From: an uncultured Clostridia bacterium
GTDB lineage: Bacteria > Bacillota > Clostridia > Christensenellales > UBA1242
Assembly (NCBI GenBank): GCA_934778215.1
Contig: CAKVOE010000002.1
Location: forward strand, 372,001 to 436,000
Direction: 5' to 3'
DNA: 64,000 nucleotides
In this document: piece by piece, positions 55,637 to 64,000 of the stretch
Numbering within the stretch: the stretch's first letter is position 1
Layout of the letters: each line of letters opens with the position of its first letter
Notes under the pieces: generated by a model
What the model was told of the DNA's origin: nothing
Seen by the model: only the letters and a program-made list of their open reading frames with translations
Database searches by the model: none
Made by a program: the position numbers and the translations under genes

Positions 55637-55814
55637 TTTATTTTTTCTCCTTTTATTAAGTTTTATTTTTGTCTTTCGACAGAGCGAAAAGAAACGAAAA
55701 TGGATTAAAATTCTTTTGTTTGTAATTTTTCTTTTCTTGTCAAGGGTTGTGAAACAATACATTTTACCCTTGACAAGAAAGAGTTTTCGTTTATGCTCTG
55801 TAACCGAAAGACAA

Positions 55815-56696
55815 TCAATAAGCTTTGGGTAGTTTATCTATAAGAAATTTATCTTTATTCGGTTGTCCTAAAACTTCGCCAGTTTCAAAATCTAGGCATT
55901 TGAAGTCGTCAAAAAGTAAAATTTTTCTATCTTCTTGACCTATTTTGCAAACAACGTCATCATCTAAAATATCTGCAACAAAATATGTTTGTAAGTGCTT
56001 TGAATAGATAACTTTTTCACCAGTTTTGCGAATGTATTTCATAATGTAATTAACTGCATCATTAACACCAACATTATTGATTATTTCTTTGAAATCGTTC
56101 CTACCAAATCTCTCTAAAAAGAATGTGTTTTGATGGGCAATTTGCATTTGGTGTGTTTTAGTGGAGTAATCTCTTGTTTCAATAATCTCGCCAACCATTT
56201 CAGTAATTACAAATATCCCATGAAAATGTAATCTCTCTAGTTTTGGACTTCGTTCAAACACTCCAATATATTTCCAGACTTTTCTATGAGATAGATGTCT
56301 TAAACAAGTAAGTAATTTCTTTCTAAATTCTTCTTCGTTTAGTTTGTTGCTGTCATAGGTAAAAGTGCAAAAGTGAGTCCATTGTTGCAGTCCAATTTTT
56401 CTATACAATCTCGTAAGTCTAACTATTTTATTTCTCTTTTCTTTTTCTAAAGTTGCTTTAACAAACTCTTTCGCTTTTTCTTCATCTTTAATTTCTTCAT
56501 TTATCTTTTCAATAACTTTTTCAGTTTTCTCTTTCTTTGTTCCTGTTTCAGATTTATATAACTGTTTAAGTTTTTCTTCGGTTTCATTTTTAACTCGCTT
56601 TTTGCTATTCTTTCGTTTCTTCCATATTTGTTTTTCAGGTGGTATTCCAATAAAATGACTACCATCAAAATATACTTTAGTTTTGGGATAGTCCAT
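55815..56696 (-). CDS. HUH-type replication initiator (Rep) of a mobile element
   Basis: 293 residues. The motif ERLHFHGIFVI is the histidine pair (HUH) of rolling-circle initiators, and VNYIMKYIRKTG carries the likely nicking tyrosine; WTHFCTFTYDS is the preceding strand motif. The N-terminal 90 residues are highly charged and repetitive (K/E-rich). ATG 56696 has GAGGTG upstream and overlaps the small gene before it. It would nick one strand to start replication or transfer of the element. Confidence 0.82.
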   Translation of the reverse strand: MDYPKTKVYFDGSHFIGIPPEKQIWKKRKNSKKRVKNETEEKLKQLYKSETGTKKEKTEKVIEKINEEIKDEEKAKEFVKATLEKEKRNKIVRLTRLYRKIGLQQWTHFCTFTYDSNKLNEEEFRKKLLTCLRHLSHRKVWKYIGVFERSPKLERLHFHGIFVITEMVGEIIETRDYSTKTHQMQIAHQNTFFLERFGRNDFKEIINNVGVNDAVNYIMKYIRKTGEKVIYSKHLQTYFVADILDDDVVCKIGQEDRKILLFDDFKCLDFETGEVLGQPNKDKFLIDKLPKAY

Positions 56697-56811
56697 ATTG
56701 CACCTCGCATTTTTTGAACGACATAATCTGATTCAGCATTGCCACCAAAAATTCATTGTCTAGCAAAGTTAAATCTAATTCGTTTTCAAATTCAATTTTT
56801 AGTTTTTGCAT
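56677..56811 (-). CDS. Small protein upstream of Rep
   Basis: 44 residues (MQKLKIEFENELDLTLLDN and on), ATG 56811 with AAGGAG. Its end overlaps the Rep start by 20 bp, suggesting translational coupling. No family is recognised; similar tiny genes are common before Rep genes. Confidence 0.55.
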   Translation of the reverse strand: MQKLKIEFENELDLTLLDNEFLVAMLNQIMSFKKCEVQYGLSQN

Positions 56812-57140
56812 AATTTTTAACTCCTTTTTGTAAATTTGGAATTAAAAAGGACATAGAAAAAACCTTGTTTTTCTACGCCCATAAAATGCAACCACTGGCT
56901 TTTAATTTTGGCTAAAAGCAAACCAATAAACTATCTTCTCGGTCTTACCATTTTTGCGTTGTCTTTTTATTTCCAGTTTTACTTTAGCACAAGTTATTCA
57001 CAAAATGTAATGACTTAACTTGTACTTTACCTATACAAAAAACAACTTTTCTTAACATTTACCCAAACTAAACTTGTTATTACTTGATATTTCTTAACAA
57101 AAAAGAGTATGTATTTTACACACTCTATTTGTTTGTTAGA
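56812..57140. other. Noncoding region upstream of the Rep unit
   Basis: About 330 bp; AT-rich. It should contain the promoter of the Rep unit, but I could not pick a convincing one. Confidence 0.35.
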
Positions 57141-57275
57141 TTATATGCAATATGCTAAATATCTATCTTTAAATTTTCTTCTGCGTTTGTAAACAATGTC
57201 TGTGCTAACTCCTAAAAATTCGGCAATAAGTTTTACTTCAACACCATTGTAATAGTATTCTAAAATTTGGCTTTA
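57141..57275 (-). pseudogene. HTH-domain fragment
   Basis: About 44 codons without a start (LEYYYNGVEVKLIAEFLGVS then TDIVYKRRRKFKDRY): an HTH of the resolvase/sigma region 4 type, cut at its N-terminus. Confidence 0.5.
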
Positions 57276-57351
57276 CAATTTGTTAGTTATGTATTTGGAA
57301 AATGTCTTTGAAACAACAATATTGAAATTTGAAAACAAACTACAATACAAT

Positions 57352-57419
57352 TTGCCGAGTGGTAAAAAAAAAGAGGTTTTGCGATAAGCCTGCGCGCAAA
57401 CCTCTTTTTTACTCGGCAA
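57352..57419. repeat. Long hairpin (cruciform) A
   Basis: TTGCCGAGT (57352) pairs with ACTCGGCAA (57411), and inner AAAAAAGAGGTTT with AAACCTCTTTTTT. One arm is followed by T residues on both strands, so it may be a bidirectional terminator or a structural origin element. Confidence 0.75.
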
Positions 57420-57506
57420 TGTTTGTTCAAAAGAAATGTTTTTTTGCTAGTTGTTTTTCTATTTTTGTAGTTCATTTTGTTTGTATTGTTTAATTGTTTT
57501 TATGTT

Positions 57507-57564
57507 CGTGTGCTTGTCTTCGGTGGAGCGTAGCGACACCGACTTGTATCAAGACAAGCACACG
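57507..57564. repeat. Long hairpin (cruciform) B, branched
   Basis: A perfect 14-bp stem (57507-57520 with 57551-57564), and inside it a second stem CGGTG/CACCG around GAGCGTAGCGA, giving a three-way junction. GC-rich for this DNA. Such structures are typical of replication or transfer origins of HUH elements. Confidence 0.75.
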
Positions 57565-57683
57565 TTTAAATGCCAATTTAGACTAAAATACTAACTTACG
57601 CCTTCAAATACAAAGCTTTAAACTTTAGATTTCTAAAGTTTTCTAAAAAAATCAACATAATTATTTACATTCCTAAATTTTTA

Positions 57684-57692
57684 TGATATAAT
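57684..57692 (+). promoter_or_regulatory. Extended -10 promoter of the type II R-M locus
   Basis: TG-A-TATAAT, 30 bp before the controller-like gene. Confidence 0.65.
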
Positions 57693-57721
57693 AAAAATAT
57701 CTATATTTGGAGGGTCATATT

Positions 57722-57937
57722 TTGATTGTGTATTATAAATTTTATGATTATATCAAAAGACGAAAGATTAAAATAAAAGATATAATCAATGAAACAGGAA
57801 TATCCAGTGCAACACTTGCAAATCTTGGAACAAATAAAAGTGTTACAACCGACACAATTGGTAAATTATGTAGTTATTTAAAATGCCAACCTAGTGAAAT
57901 TATGGAATTTGAAGAAAAAGGAGTAGACAATGGGTAA
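57722..57937 (+). CDS. Cro/C1-type HTH regulator (controller-like)
   Basis: 71 residues; TTG 57722 chosen because GGAGGG lies 7 nt upstream. HTH: KIKDIINETGISSATLANLG, then SVTTDTIGKLCSYLKCQPSEI. This small XRE type often controls restriction-modification timing (C protein). It overlaps the cytosine methylase gene by 8 bp. Confidence 0.8.
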   Translation: MIVYYKFYDYIKRRKIKIKDIINETGISSATLANLGTNKSVTTDTIGKLCSYLKCQPSEIMEFEEKGVDNG

Positions 57938-58928
57938 ATTAAATTATATTGATTTATTTGCAGGTGTTGGGGGGTTAAGTTTAGGGTTTGATAATGCTGG
58001 ATTCCAAAATTTATTTGCTGTAGAGTATGATAAAGTGTTTGCTGAAAATTATTCTCTTAATTTTAAAAATCATAGAATACTATGTAAGGACATTAAAGAA
58101 ATAGATGAAAGCGAGATTAGGTCAATAATTGGAGATACTAAAGTGGATATAATTATTGGAGGGCCTCCATGCCAAGGGTTCTCAATTGCTGGGAACATAG
58201 GAAGAAATTTTATTGATGACCCAAGGAACAACTTATTTAAAGAATTTGTTCGTTTTGTAAAAATTATTCAACCCAAAATGTTTTTATTAGAAAATGTTGC
58301 AGCTATGGAAAAGCATAATAAAGGCAAAACATTAGAAATAATAAAAGAAGAATTTAAAAAATTGGGATATGAAATCAAACATAAAGTTTTGAATAGTAAA
58401 TTTTACAATGTTCCGCAAGAAAGAAGACGAATTGTTCTAGTTGGAGCAAAAGATAAAAATAATTTTGAGTTTCCAATTGAAAATAATAAATTTATTAGTA
58501 TAGAAGAAGCTATCGGAGATTTACCTCCCCTAAAAAGTGGAGAGAAAAGTTTAATTCCAAATCATTCAGCAATGAATCATTCAAAACAAATGCTTGAAAA
58601 AATGCAATACGTTAAAGACGGCGGAGATAGAAATGACATTCCATTAGAATTAAGGCCCAAATCTGGAGATGCGAGAAAATATATAAGATATAATAGTAAA
58701 AAACCTTCTATATGCATAACAGGAGACATGAGAAAAGTTTTTCACTACAATCAAAATAGAGCATTGACAAACAGAGAATTGGCACGAATTCAAACATTCC
58801 CAGATAACTTTACTTTTGTTGGGAATAATGGTAAAATACAACAGGCAATTGGGAATGCGGTGCCACCAAATCTTGCATATGAATTAGCACTAAAAATAAA
58901 GGAGGCTTTAAATGGCAAATTATCCTAA
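57930..58928 (+). CDS. DNA (cytosine-5)-methyltransferase
   Basis: 332 residues with the C5 motifs: I DLFAGVGGLSLGF, IV GGPPCQGFSIAG (catalytic Cys), VI LLENVAAM, VIII QERRRIVLVG, and the C-terminal X (QAIGNAVPPNLA). Protects DNA against the linked endonuclease. Overlaps the next methylase gene by 17 bp. Confidence 0.96.
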   Translation: MGKLNYIDLFAGVGGLSLGFDNAGFQNLFAVEYDKVFAENYSLNFKNHRILCKDIKEIDESEIRSIIGDTKVDIIIGGPPCQGFSIAGNIGRNFIDDPRNNLFKEFVRFVKIIQPKMFLLENVAAMEKHNKGKTLEIIKEEFKKLGYEIKHKVLNSKFYNVPQERRRIVLVGAKDKNNFEFPIENNKFISIEEAIGDLPPLKSGEKSLIPNHSAMNHSKQMLEKMQYVKDGGDRNDIPLELRPKSGDARKYIRYNSKKPSICITGDMRKVFHYNQNRALTNRELARIQTFPDNFTFVGNNGKIQQAIGNAVPPNLAYELALKIKEALNGKLS

Positions 58929-59922
58929 AATTAATTATATCGGAAATAAATCAAAACTAGTTGATTGGATTATTTCAAATATGCCTATTAAAACTGGAAC
59001 TGTTGTTGATTTGTTTTCTGGTGGTTCATCTGTGTCTTATGCACTTAAAAAACAACATTTTTCAGTTATTTCTAACGATTGCTTATATAGCAATTATATC
59101 TTAAGTAAAGCAATAATAGAAAATTCAAAAGATACTCTAAATAAAGATGTTTTTGATATAAAAATTTCAGACAATGAAATTTCTAAAAAATACAACGAAA
59201 TATCTAAATACTTAACAAACATTCTTTACTATGATTATGAAGTAGAAGAATTAGCAAAATTAATAATAATATCTGAAAAATTAAAGGATTATCAAAAATC
59301 ATTATTTCTTGCTCTTATCAGAAGATCAATGATTAGAAAACTTCCATATTCAAGAATGAATGTTCCATGGAATCAAATACAAAAATTAAGGGATGAAAAA
59401 TACAGTTATGAAAAATATGGAAGAAAAAGAGCATATCATAATAAATCTTTTGAAAGTTTAATGATTGCTGATTTAGAAAATTACAATCAAAGTGTTTTTG
59501 ATAATACTAAGAATAATAAAAGTTATCACATGGATTCGTATGATTTTATTAAAACACTTAAAAACAATGTAGACATAATTTATATGGACCCACCTTATCC
59601 CAAAACAATGAATAAATATGGTGAGTTTTATGGAATATATGATAAAATTTTTAACAAAGAAATTAATTATATAAATCTATCGCAAAATGAAAAGTTTCTT
59701 GATAATTTTGTAAAACTTATTAAAGAATGTGTCCCAAAAACAGATTATATAGTCATAAGTTTGAATAATAAAACATCTCCATCTATACAAGAAATTGAAC
59801 AAGCTATTCAAGCATTTGGAGAAACAAAAATTTTTGAAAAAGAGCACCAATATAAAGTAACTAATAAAACAAATAAAAATACAACAATAGAGCAATTACT
59901 AATATTGAAGACAAAAAAATAA
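58912..59922 (+). CDS. D12-class N6-adenine DNA methyltransferase
   Basis: 336 residues with KINYIGNKSKLVDWI (motif X), VVDLFSGGSSVSYALK (motif I), and the catalytic DPPY in IIYMDPPYPKTMNKYG. Same operon as the C5 methylase: a pair acting on different strands of an asymmetric site is a common type IIS pattern. Confidence 0.93.
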   Translation: MANYPKINYIGNKSKLVDWIISNMPIKTGTVVDLFSGGSSVSYALKKQHFSVISNDCLYSNYILSKAIIENSKDTLNKDVFDIKISDNEISKKYNEISKYLTNILYYDYEVEELAKLIIISEKLKDYQKSLFLALIRRSMIRKLPYSRMNVPWNQIQKLRDEKYSYEKYGRKRAYHNKSFESLMIADLENYNQSVFDNTKNNKSYHMDSYDFIKTLKNNVDIIYMDPPYPKTMNKYGEFYGIYDKIFNKEINYINLSQNEKFLDNFVKLIKECVPKTDYIVISLNNKTSPSIQEIEQAIQAFGETKIFEKEHQYKVTNKTNKNTTIEQLLILKTKK

Positions 59923-59945
59923 GAGTTATTAACTCTTATTTTTTT
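59918..59945. terminator. Bidirectional terminator between convergent genes
   Basis: Near-perfect palindrome AATAAGAGTTA/TAACTCTTATT with A and T runs. Confidence 0.88.
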
Positions 59946-61011
59946 CATAAAACTTACTATTATGTATTTTAAGAAATTCTAATCGTTCTGGATTAAGCAA
60001 CCGGTTATCTATTTTATAATTTTTATATTTGTCTTGAAGTTCTTTTGATACTCTTTTACCCCATATAGGAATTCCGTTTGTATCAAAAGTTAAATCAAAT
60101 TTATCAAATAAGATATCTATATTCCTTGAGAATAGAAAACCATTGTTTACATTGTATTGTTCTTCTGGAGAACTTTCATGGAATGGTTTAATATGGGAAG
60201 CAACATAAGATGTATGTTCTATTTGTTCAAAATCACAAACAACCTTTCCAAAAATTGTCTTCGCTTCATCTTTTAATGCTTTCTTATATAGAGAATGTAA
60301 ATAGGGGTCTCTACTTTTTAATTCTTCAGTGTCAGGAAGATTATCTGAATCTAATGATAAAATTCTATTTCTGCAAAACACTCCTGTTAACCTTCTAGCT
60401 ATACCATAAAGATACCTTTTTTGATTATATTTTCTATCATCAAAACCTGTTATTGAAACAAATCTTTTTTGCGTCTCTAATTCTTCTCTTGTTAAAAACC
60501 CCTTTCCAATATTTGATATATCCTTTAAAGAGATTAATGCACACAAATCCTCTTCATTCAATGGACCACTATATGCCAATGTTTTTATAAGAAAATTGAC
60601 TTGCCTTACATTATCAAATTCTGTTATTGCGGAATTAAATTTAGAATTTTCATATACAATTCTTGAAAATAAATCTTGTTTTTTCTCTTTATTGGTTTCT
60701 TTTATAAATTGTTTAGTTAATTTGTGATATCCTTTTAATTGCGGCTCAATAAAGCCCAATTTTACAAATTGATTAAGTGATTTCCGAGTGGAACCCATAT
60801 CTGCTTTAGGATATACATGATATACTTTTTCCTGTAACCTGCCATATAATTCTTTTGTTAATTCATTTTCATAAAGTTTATATGTATCAATAAAATCAAC
60901 CATAATTTGAAGAACGTTATTAAATTGTTCTCCAAATATGTCAGAATATTCCAAAGTTAATTTCCAATAATTTTCATACTTTTGATTTTTAACGCTTCTT
61001 TTTGTTGCCAT
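59929..61011 (-). CDS. HNH-type restriction endonuclease
   Basis: 360 residues; ATG 61011 with AAAGGAG. The C-terminal third has an HNH_2-type nuclease: SYVASHIKPFHESSPEEQYN, VNNGFLFSRNIDILFDKFDL and TFDTNGIPIWGK. The N-terminal 200 residues may bind DNA (KSLNQFVKLGFIEPQLKGYH). It stands convergent to two methylases and a controller, so it is probably the type II restriction enzyme. The pair of a C5 and an N6A methylase with an HNH nuclease recalls HphI. It is also possible that it acts as a type IV enzyme. Confidence 0.82.
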   Translation of the reverse strand: MATKRSVKNQKYENYWKLTLEYSDIFGEQFNNVLQIMVDFIDTYKLYENELTKELYGRLQEKVYHVYPKADMGSTRKSLNQFVKLGFIEPQLKGYHKLTKQFIKETNKEKKQDLFSRIVYENSKFNSAITEFDNVRQVNFLIKTLAYSGPLNEEDLCALISLKDISNIGKGFLTREELETQKRFVSITGFDDRKYNQKRYLYGIARRLTGVFCRNRILSLDSDNLPDTEELKSRDPYLHSLYKKALKDEAKTIFGKVVCDFEQIEHTSYVASHIKPFHESSPEEQYNVNNGFLFSRNIDILFDKFDLTFDTNGIPIWGKRVSKELQDKYKNYKIDNRLLNPERLEFLKIHNSKFYEKNKS

Positions 61012-61032
61012 ATTTTAACTCCTTTGAGTATA

Positions 61033-61041
61033 ATTATAGCA
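61033..61041 (-). promoter_or_regulatory. Extended -10 promoter of the HNH endonuclease gene
   Basis: On the minus strand TG-C-TATAAT, about 22 bp before the start. Confidence 0.6.
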
Positions 61042-61386
61042 TATTATTTTACTTTATGTAACTATTTAGATAGAAAAATTCGTTTTACGTTACAAACTCT
61101 CCGCCAGTAGTGAACTGTACGTACCCTCGTAAAAATGGGGAATGTGTGCAGTTTTCCTTTTTACATGAATGTTTTGGTGTAATTGTTCTCTTTGAAAAAC
61201 CCAAAGACTCAAAATAAAGTGAATCTTCAAAGTTGTCCAACTTTTGGGGTTCACTTCATTTTTGGGGTGCACCCCAAAACCCATCTCACTCAAATTGGAT
61301 AAATTTACAAGTGGACTTCAAAAATGAAGTCTGGATTGAAATTGGTATCACTGCTAACAAGTTTTTATATGAAAATATAAATGCTT
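61042..61386. other. Noncoding region with short palindromes
   Basis: About 345 bp. GGGGTGCACCCC (61264) and GACTTCAAAAATGAAGTC (61317) are small palindromes. A 67-codon minus-strand frame (61090-61293) lacks a ribosome binding site; I do not call it a gene. Confidence 0.4.
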
Positions 61387-61623
61387 ATGACTGATACCAA
61401 AACAAAATGTTTTGTTGATTGTAAAGAATTACAAGAGAACACTGCCAAATTTAATTTTGAAGATAATACTTTAAAGTTAGGTAAAACAAGTTTGTCAAAT
61501 CAGCAACTTAAACGAATAAGTTTAATGTTTGCAACCGACTTAAAAAACTTTGCCGAAACCTTTGGCAACTCTCAAAATCTTACTGCAAAAGAAGTTTATT
61601 CTCACTTGCAAAACAATCAATAA
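61387..61623 (+). CDS. Small hypothetical protein
   Basis: 78 residues from ATG 61387 (MTDTKTKCFVDCKELQENTA) or 80 from 61381. A mixed helix protein with LSNQQLKRISLMFATDLKNFA. No good ribosome binding site, no family recognised. It may be a real mobile-element gene or chance. Confidence 0.4.
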   Translation: MTDTKTKCFVDCKELQENTAKFNFEDNTLKLGKTSLSNQQLKRISLMFATDLKNFAETFGNSQNLTAKEVYSHLQNNQ

Positions 61624-61628
61624 AACTA

Positions 61629-61657
61629 AAAAGAGAGGATTAATCCTCTCTTTTTCT
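61629..61657. terminator. Bidirectional terminator
   Basis: Perfect stem AAGAGAGGATTAATCCTCTCTT with A/T runs. It overlaps the 3' end of the GHKL gene. Confidence 0.85.
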
Positions 61658-63571
61658 TTGTTTTAAAATGTTTAAAAATGTTTTATTTCTATCAGAAGAA
61701 TCTGAAACTATAGTTCGTAAATCAATAATAAATACATGAGCATTTGCTTTTGGTAAATAACGATAATAAGCTTTTGTTTGTTCATCAGTTGAAAATAATT
61801 GGGTGAAATTTTCAGAGTTTTCAATTGAAAATTCAAAATTTTCATCAATTGTTGTTACAATATAACTCCATACAGTTTCAACACTTGGTATATTCTTTTT
61901 AACAATGGCTATATCATCTGGTAATTCTGATAAAGATTTATTTTTTTCATCTAAATCAGCTTTTGGACTTTTAAATTCTACCATTACAAGATTTTTTGAG
62001 CCATCTGTTTTATTAAAGAAAATTGACAAATCTGGTCTATGGGAGATTTTAAATTTATTGTTATTCTTTTCTTCAATCTCATCTTTTATTTGGTTAACAG
62101 TTTTATCACTGGCAGCATAAGAATAAGTCATAAATTTATCATCTAACAACCAAATATTACTTAACAAATGTTTATTTTCATCTTCTTCGCTTGATGAAGT
62201 TTTCATTGGCATAAATATATCATGATAAAATTTTTCATTTTCTACGTTTTCTTCAACCGCAATTTTTAAGGCTTTTATAATATTTTCTCTGTAAAAAATA
62301 TATTCGCCTAATTCAGATAAAGCAATTGAACTTAACTCCGATATAGATTTATTATATTCAGTCGAGTCTATACTTCGATCTGATAGTAATTTTTCAAATT
62401 TATTAATAACCTTTTCTTTTTTTACACTGAATTCTTTTTTTGCTTCTTTTAATAGAGAACTTTCTGATTTTAATATATCAGTATTTTCTGCAATAATATC
62501 AGATAAATAAGGTGCTTTATTAATTGCTTTTTCTTCTTCTTGTTTATTTAATTCGAGCAATTGAGGATATTTATTAAAAATAATTTGATGCATATGCTTT
62601 TTCATTTCAAATTTTAAGTCTGAAATTAATAATGGAACATCTATAGTTGCCTGTTTTTTTCCTGTTAAAGCAGTGAGTTCACTTCGTCCATCATTATCTT
62701 TATCGTCAAGATAATCAGAACACAACAACATAATAAAAGAATCATTATTAGGTAATCCCGCAGAAAAACCTAATGAGTCATCATCTATCTCTAAAATAGC
62801 TCTCCCATTTGCACAAAAATAGACTCTTTTGCTATTTTTAGAATTTTTCTTAAAAATATAATATAAATCAAATTTATAATTTTCTTTAGTAATATCTGAA
62901 TAGATATCAAATTCACAACTTTCCAACGCAGGTATGTTGTCCCAATTTATTACTCTTGTGTTTTCATCAATCATTATAGTAATGGTAAATTGTTTACCTT
63001 GCTGTTTTAATAAAAACAATTTGATAAGTAGATATTCTTTTATACTAGCTAATATTTCATCAATGTCAGCATTACATCTTAAATCTATTCTTGACCTACT
63101 ATCACTTACATTGTTATAGTAGGTAGAAGTAACATTTGTAAATTTAATAATAGTAGAGTTTTTATCAATGGTCGACTTAACAACTGACATATCCTTTTCT
63201 TCAAAATCTAAGCTAAAAGGAATAATGACTTTACATTGCTCATTTTGTACATCGCTTTCAATATCTATATTTTTAAAAACTTTTAACCAAGTAAATCTAC
63301 CGCTACCTTTACAACCTAAAGTTATTTTGTTTTTTGTCCATAATTCCATAAAGGCATCTCTATTTTTTGTATCAAAGCCTTCACCATTATCCTTTATTGT
63401 AAACCCTATCATTTTAGGTGTAACTTCTTCAAATGTATTATCATGAAGAATTTCTATTTCAATATTAGTAGCATTAGCTTCTAATGAATTTGTGATGCTT
63501 TCATATAAAGGTTGTAAAAACTTTATATTTTTCCCTAAATTATTAACTATATTTGGAATATTTACTTTCAT
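61640..63571 (-). CDS. GHKL ATPase with C-terminal PD-(D/E)XK-like nuclease domain
   Basis: 643 residues; ATG 63571 with AAGGAG. The N-terminal 200 residues form a GHKL (Hsp90/MutL/MORC-type) ATPase: N box LYESITNSLEANATNI (Glu/Asn), G1 TIKDNGEGFDT, G2-like LGCKGSGRFTW. A middle coiled region follows (about 340-450). The C-terminus holds RPDLSIFFNKTDGSKNLVMV then EFKSPKADLD: a D...ExK pattern of a PD-(D/E)XK nuclease. This build occurs in prokaryotic conflict systems. It is next to a type II R-M locus. No named family is certain. Confidence 0.78.
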   Translation of the reverse strand: MKVNIPNIVNNLGKNIKFLQPLYESITNSLEANATNIEIEILHDNTFEEVTPKMIGFTIKDNGEGFDTKNRDAFMELWTKNKITLGCKGSGRFTWLKVFKNIDIESDVQNEQCKVIIPFSLDFEEKDMSVVKSTIDKNSTIIKFTNVTSTYYNNVSDSRSRIDLRCNADIDEILASIKEYLLIKLFLLKQQGKQFTITIMIDENTRVINWDNIPALESCEFDIYSDITKENYKFDLYYIFKKNSKNSKRVYFCANGRAILEIDDDSLGFSAGLPNNDSFIMLLCSDYLDDKDNDGRSELTALTGKKQATIDVPLLISDLKFEMKKHMHQIIFNKYPQLLELNKQEEEKAINKAPYLSDIIAENTDILKSESSLLKEAKKEFSVKKEKVINKFEKLLSDRSIDSTEYNKSISELSSIALSELGEYIFYRENIIKALKIAVEENVENEKFYHDIFMPMKTSSSEEDENKHLLSNIWLLDDKFMTYSYAASDKTVNQIKDEIEEKNNNKFKISHRPDLSIFFNKTDGSKNLVMVEFKSPKADLDEKNKSLSELPDDIAIVKKNIPSVETVWSYIVTTIDENFEFSIENSENFTQLFSTDEQTKAYYRYLPKANAHVFIIDLRTIVSDSSDRNKTFLNILKQRKRED

Positions 63572-63594
63572 TATTTTACTCCTTAATAATTTAT

Positions 63595-63603
63595 ATTATA
63601 ACA
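63595..63603 (-). promoter_or_regulatory. Extended -10 promoter of the GHKL gene
   Basis: On the minus strand TG-T-TATAAT, about 24 bp before the start. Confidence 0.6.
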
Positions 63604-63720
63604 TATAAATTTTCAATTTGTATATAGATTATATAAATATTTTAATCTTAATCCATTTATCTCCGACATACACTTTAAAGTTAGAATTGGATAGCATTGG
63701 CCCCGCCAAGTGAATAAAAG

Positions 63721-63746
63721 GGAAGACTTAAAGTCTTTCTTTTTGT
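63721..63746 (+). terminator. Small hairpin, possible terminator
   Basis: AAGACT/AGTCTT with a 3-nt loop, then TTCTTTTTG. Confidence 0.45.
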
Positions 63747-63977
63747 TTACAATGAAATTGAACCCTAACGGGTTTCTTCACTGAAGGCTTTTATTACACA
63801 AAGATATTTTAGCAACCGAAAATGATATTTCTACGCAATTGATTTTACTAACATAAAAACAAAGGAGTATGTTTTTATCATTATGAATGCAGTAATGTTA
63901 CCATTTACCCAAAGCCAATATTATTGTGAGTGTAACGAACAATATCATTAAAATTTGTTTTGAATAAAATTGAAATG
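63747..63977. other. Noncoding stretch near the right edge
   Basis: About 230 bp; no gene I can support. Confidence 0.35.
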
Positions 63978-63986
63978 TGTTATAAT
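63978..63986 (+). promoter_or_regulatory. Extended -10 promoter of a gene beyond the window
   Basis: TG-T-TATAAT, pointing out of the window at its right edge. Confidence 0.45.
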
Positions 63987-64000
63987 ATGAAATATGAAAG

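Noticed and set aside
57287..57475. 62-codon minus-strand frame
   Set aside because: It runs across the strong hairpin A and has no coding character.
61090..61293. 67-codon minus-strand frame
   Set aside because: No ribosome binding site; it overlaps palindromic noncoding DNA. It could be a recurring intergenic element, but I cannot show it here.

Overview
The window is AT-rich DNA of a low-GC, Gram-positive-type bacterium, probably an uncultured gut Clostridia or related Firmicutes. The evidence is strong purine-rich Shine-Dalgarno sites, extended -10 promoters of the form TGnTATAAT, intrinsic terminators, a lipobox lipoprotein, YqeY, and standard-code use of TGA as a stop. It reads as part of a chromosome: a housekeeping and glycogen section on the left, followed by about 46 kb of stacked mobile and accessory DNA.

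1-17.4 kb, core: the 5' end of serS (minus strand), then dnaB, an unusually short alaS, a beta-helix-like surface protein, a glycogen operon (glgB, glgA, glgP and a GH13 alpha-glucosidase/amylase), a YqeY protein and an ABC/FtsX exporter fusion.

17.4-35 kb, island 1: the island is bounded by two copies, in opposite orientation, of a 60-bp sequence (one mismatch) containing the 3' half of tRNA-Arg(CCT). Inside are HEPN-like genes, a GIY-YIG protein, a type IC-like restriction-modification operon with a PrrC anticodon nuclease homologue (prrC, hsdM, zinc-ribbon/HEPN gene, hsdS, membrane protein, hsdR), a broken tyrosine integrase, a DUF4258/YgiT-HTH/ImmA-IrrE trio, an intact tRNA-Arg, an extra tRNA-Arg 5' half, a peptidase E-like gene and initiator tRNA-Met. 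The hsdS gene carries TAEL spacer repeats and ends in a (CAGA)10 tract that, by one added unit, would fuse it to a third target-recognition domain.

35-45 kb: small metabolic and nucleotide-handling genes (Nudix, RBBP9-like hydrolase, second peptidase E-like protein, short-chain dehydrogenase, histidine phosphatase, CYTH protein) with several truncated gene copies, and a large lipoprotein with an InlB-type repeat.

45-51 kb: a toxin/immunity-like cassette array. Orphan polymorphic-toxin-like modules alternate with paralogous cysteine-rich (CPCC-like) proteins, a DUF4417 protein and an HNH nuclease. Direct repeats and a hybrid gene show duplication and recombination.

52-54 kb: a degenerate tRNA-Thr(GGT) plus three isolated tRNA-Thr 5' halves, an intact tRNA-Ser(TGA) and an unknown gene.

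54-64 kb: a large serine recombinase with an HUH-type Rep and strong hairpins (a second mobile element), followed by a type II restriction-modification locus (controller-like HTH, C5 cytosine methylase, D12-class adenine methylase, HNH endonuclease) and a GHKL ATPase fused to a PD-(D/E)XK-like nuclease. Overall the right three quarters is a defence and mobile-element hot spot built around tRNA genes.
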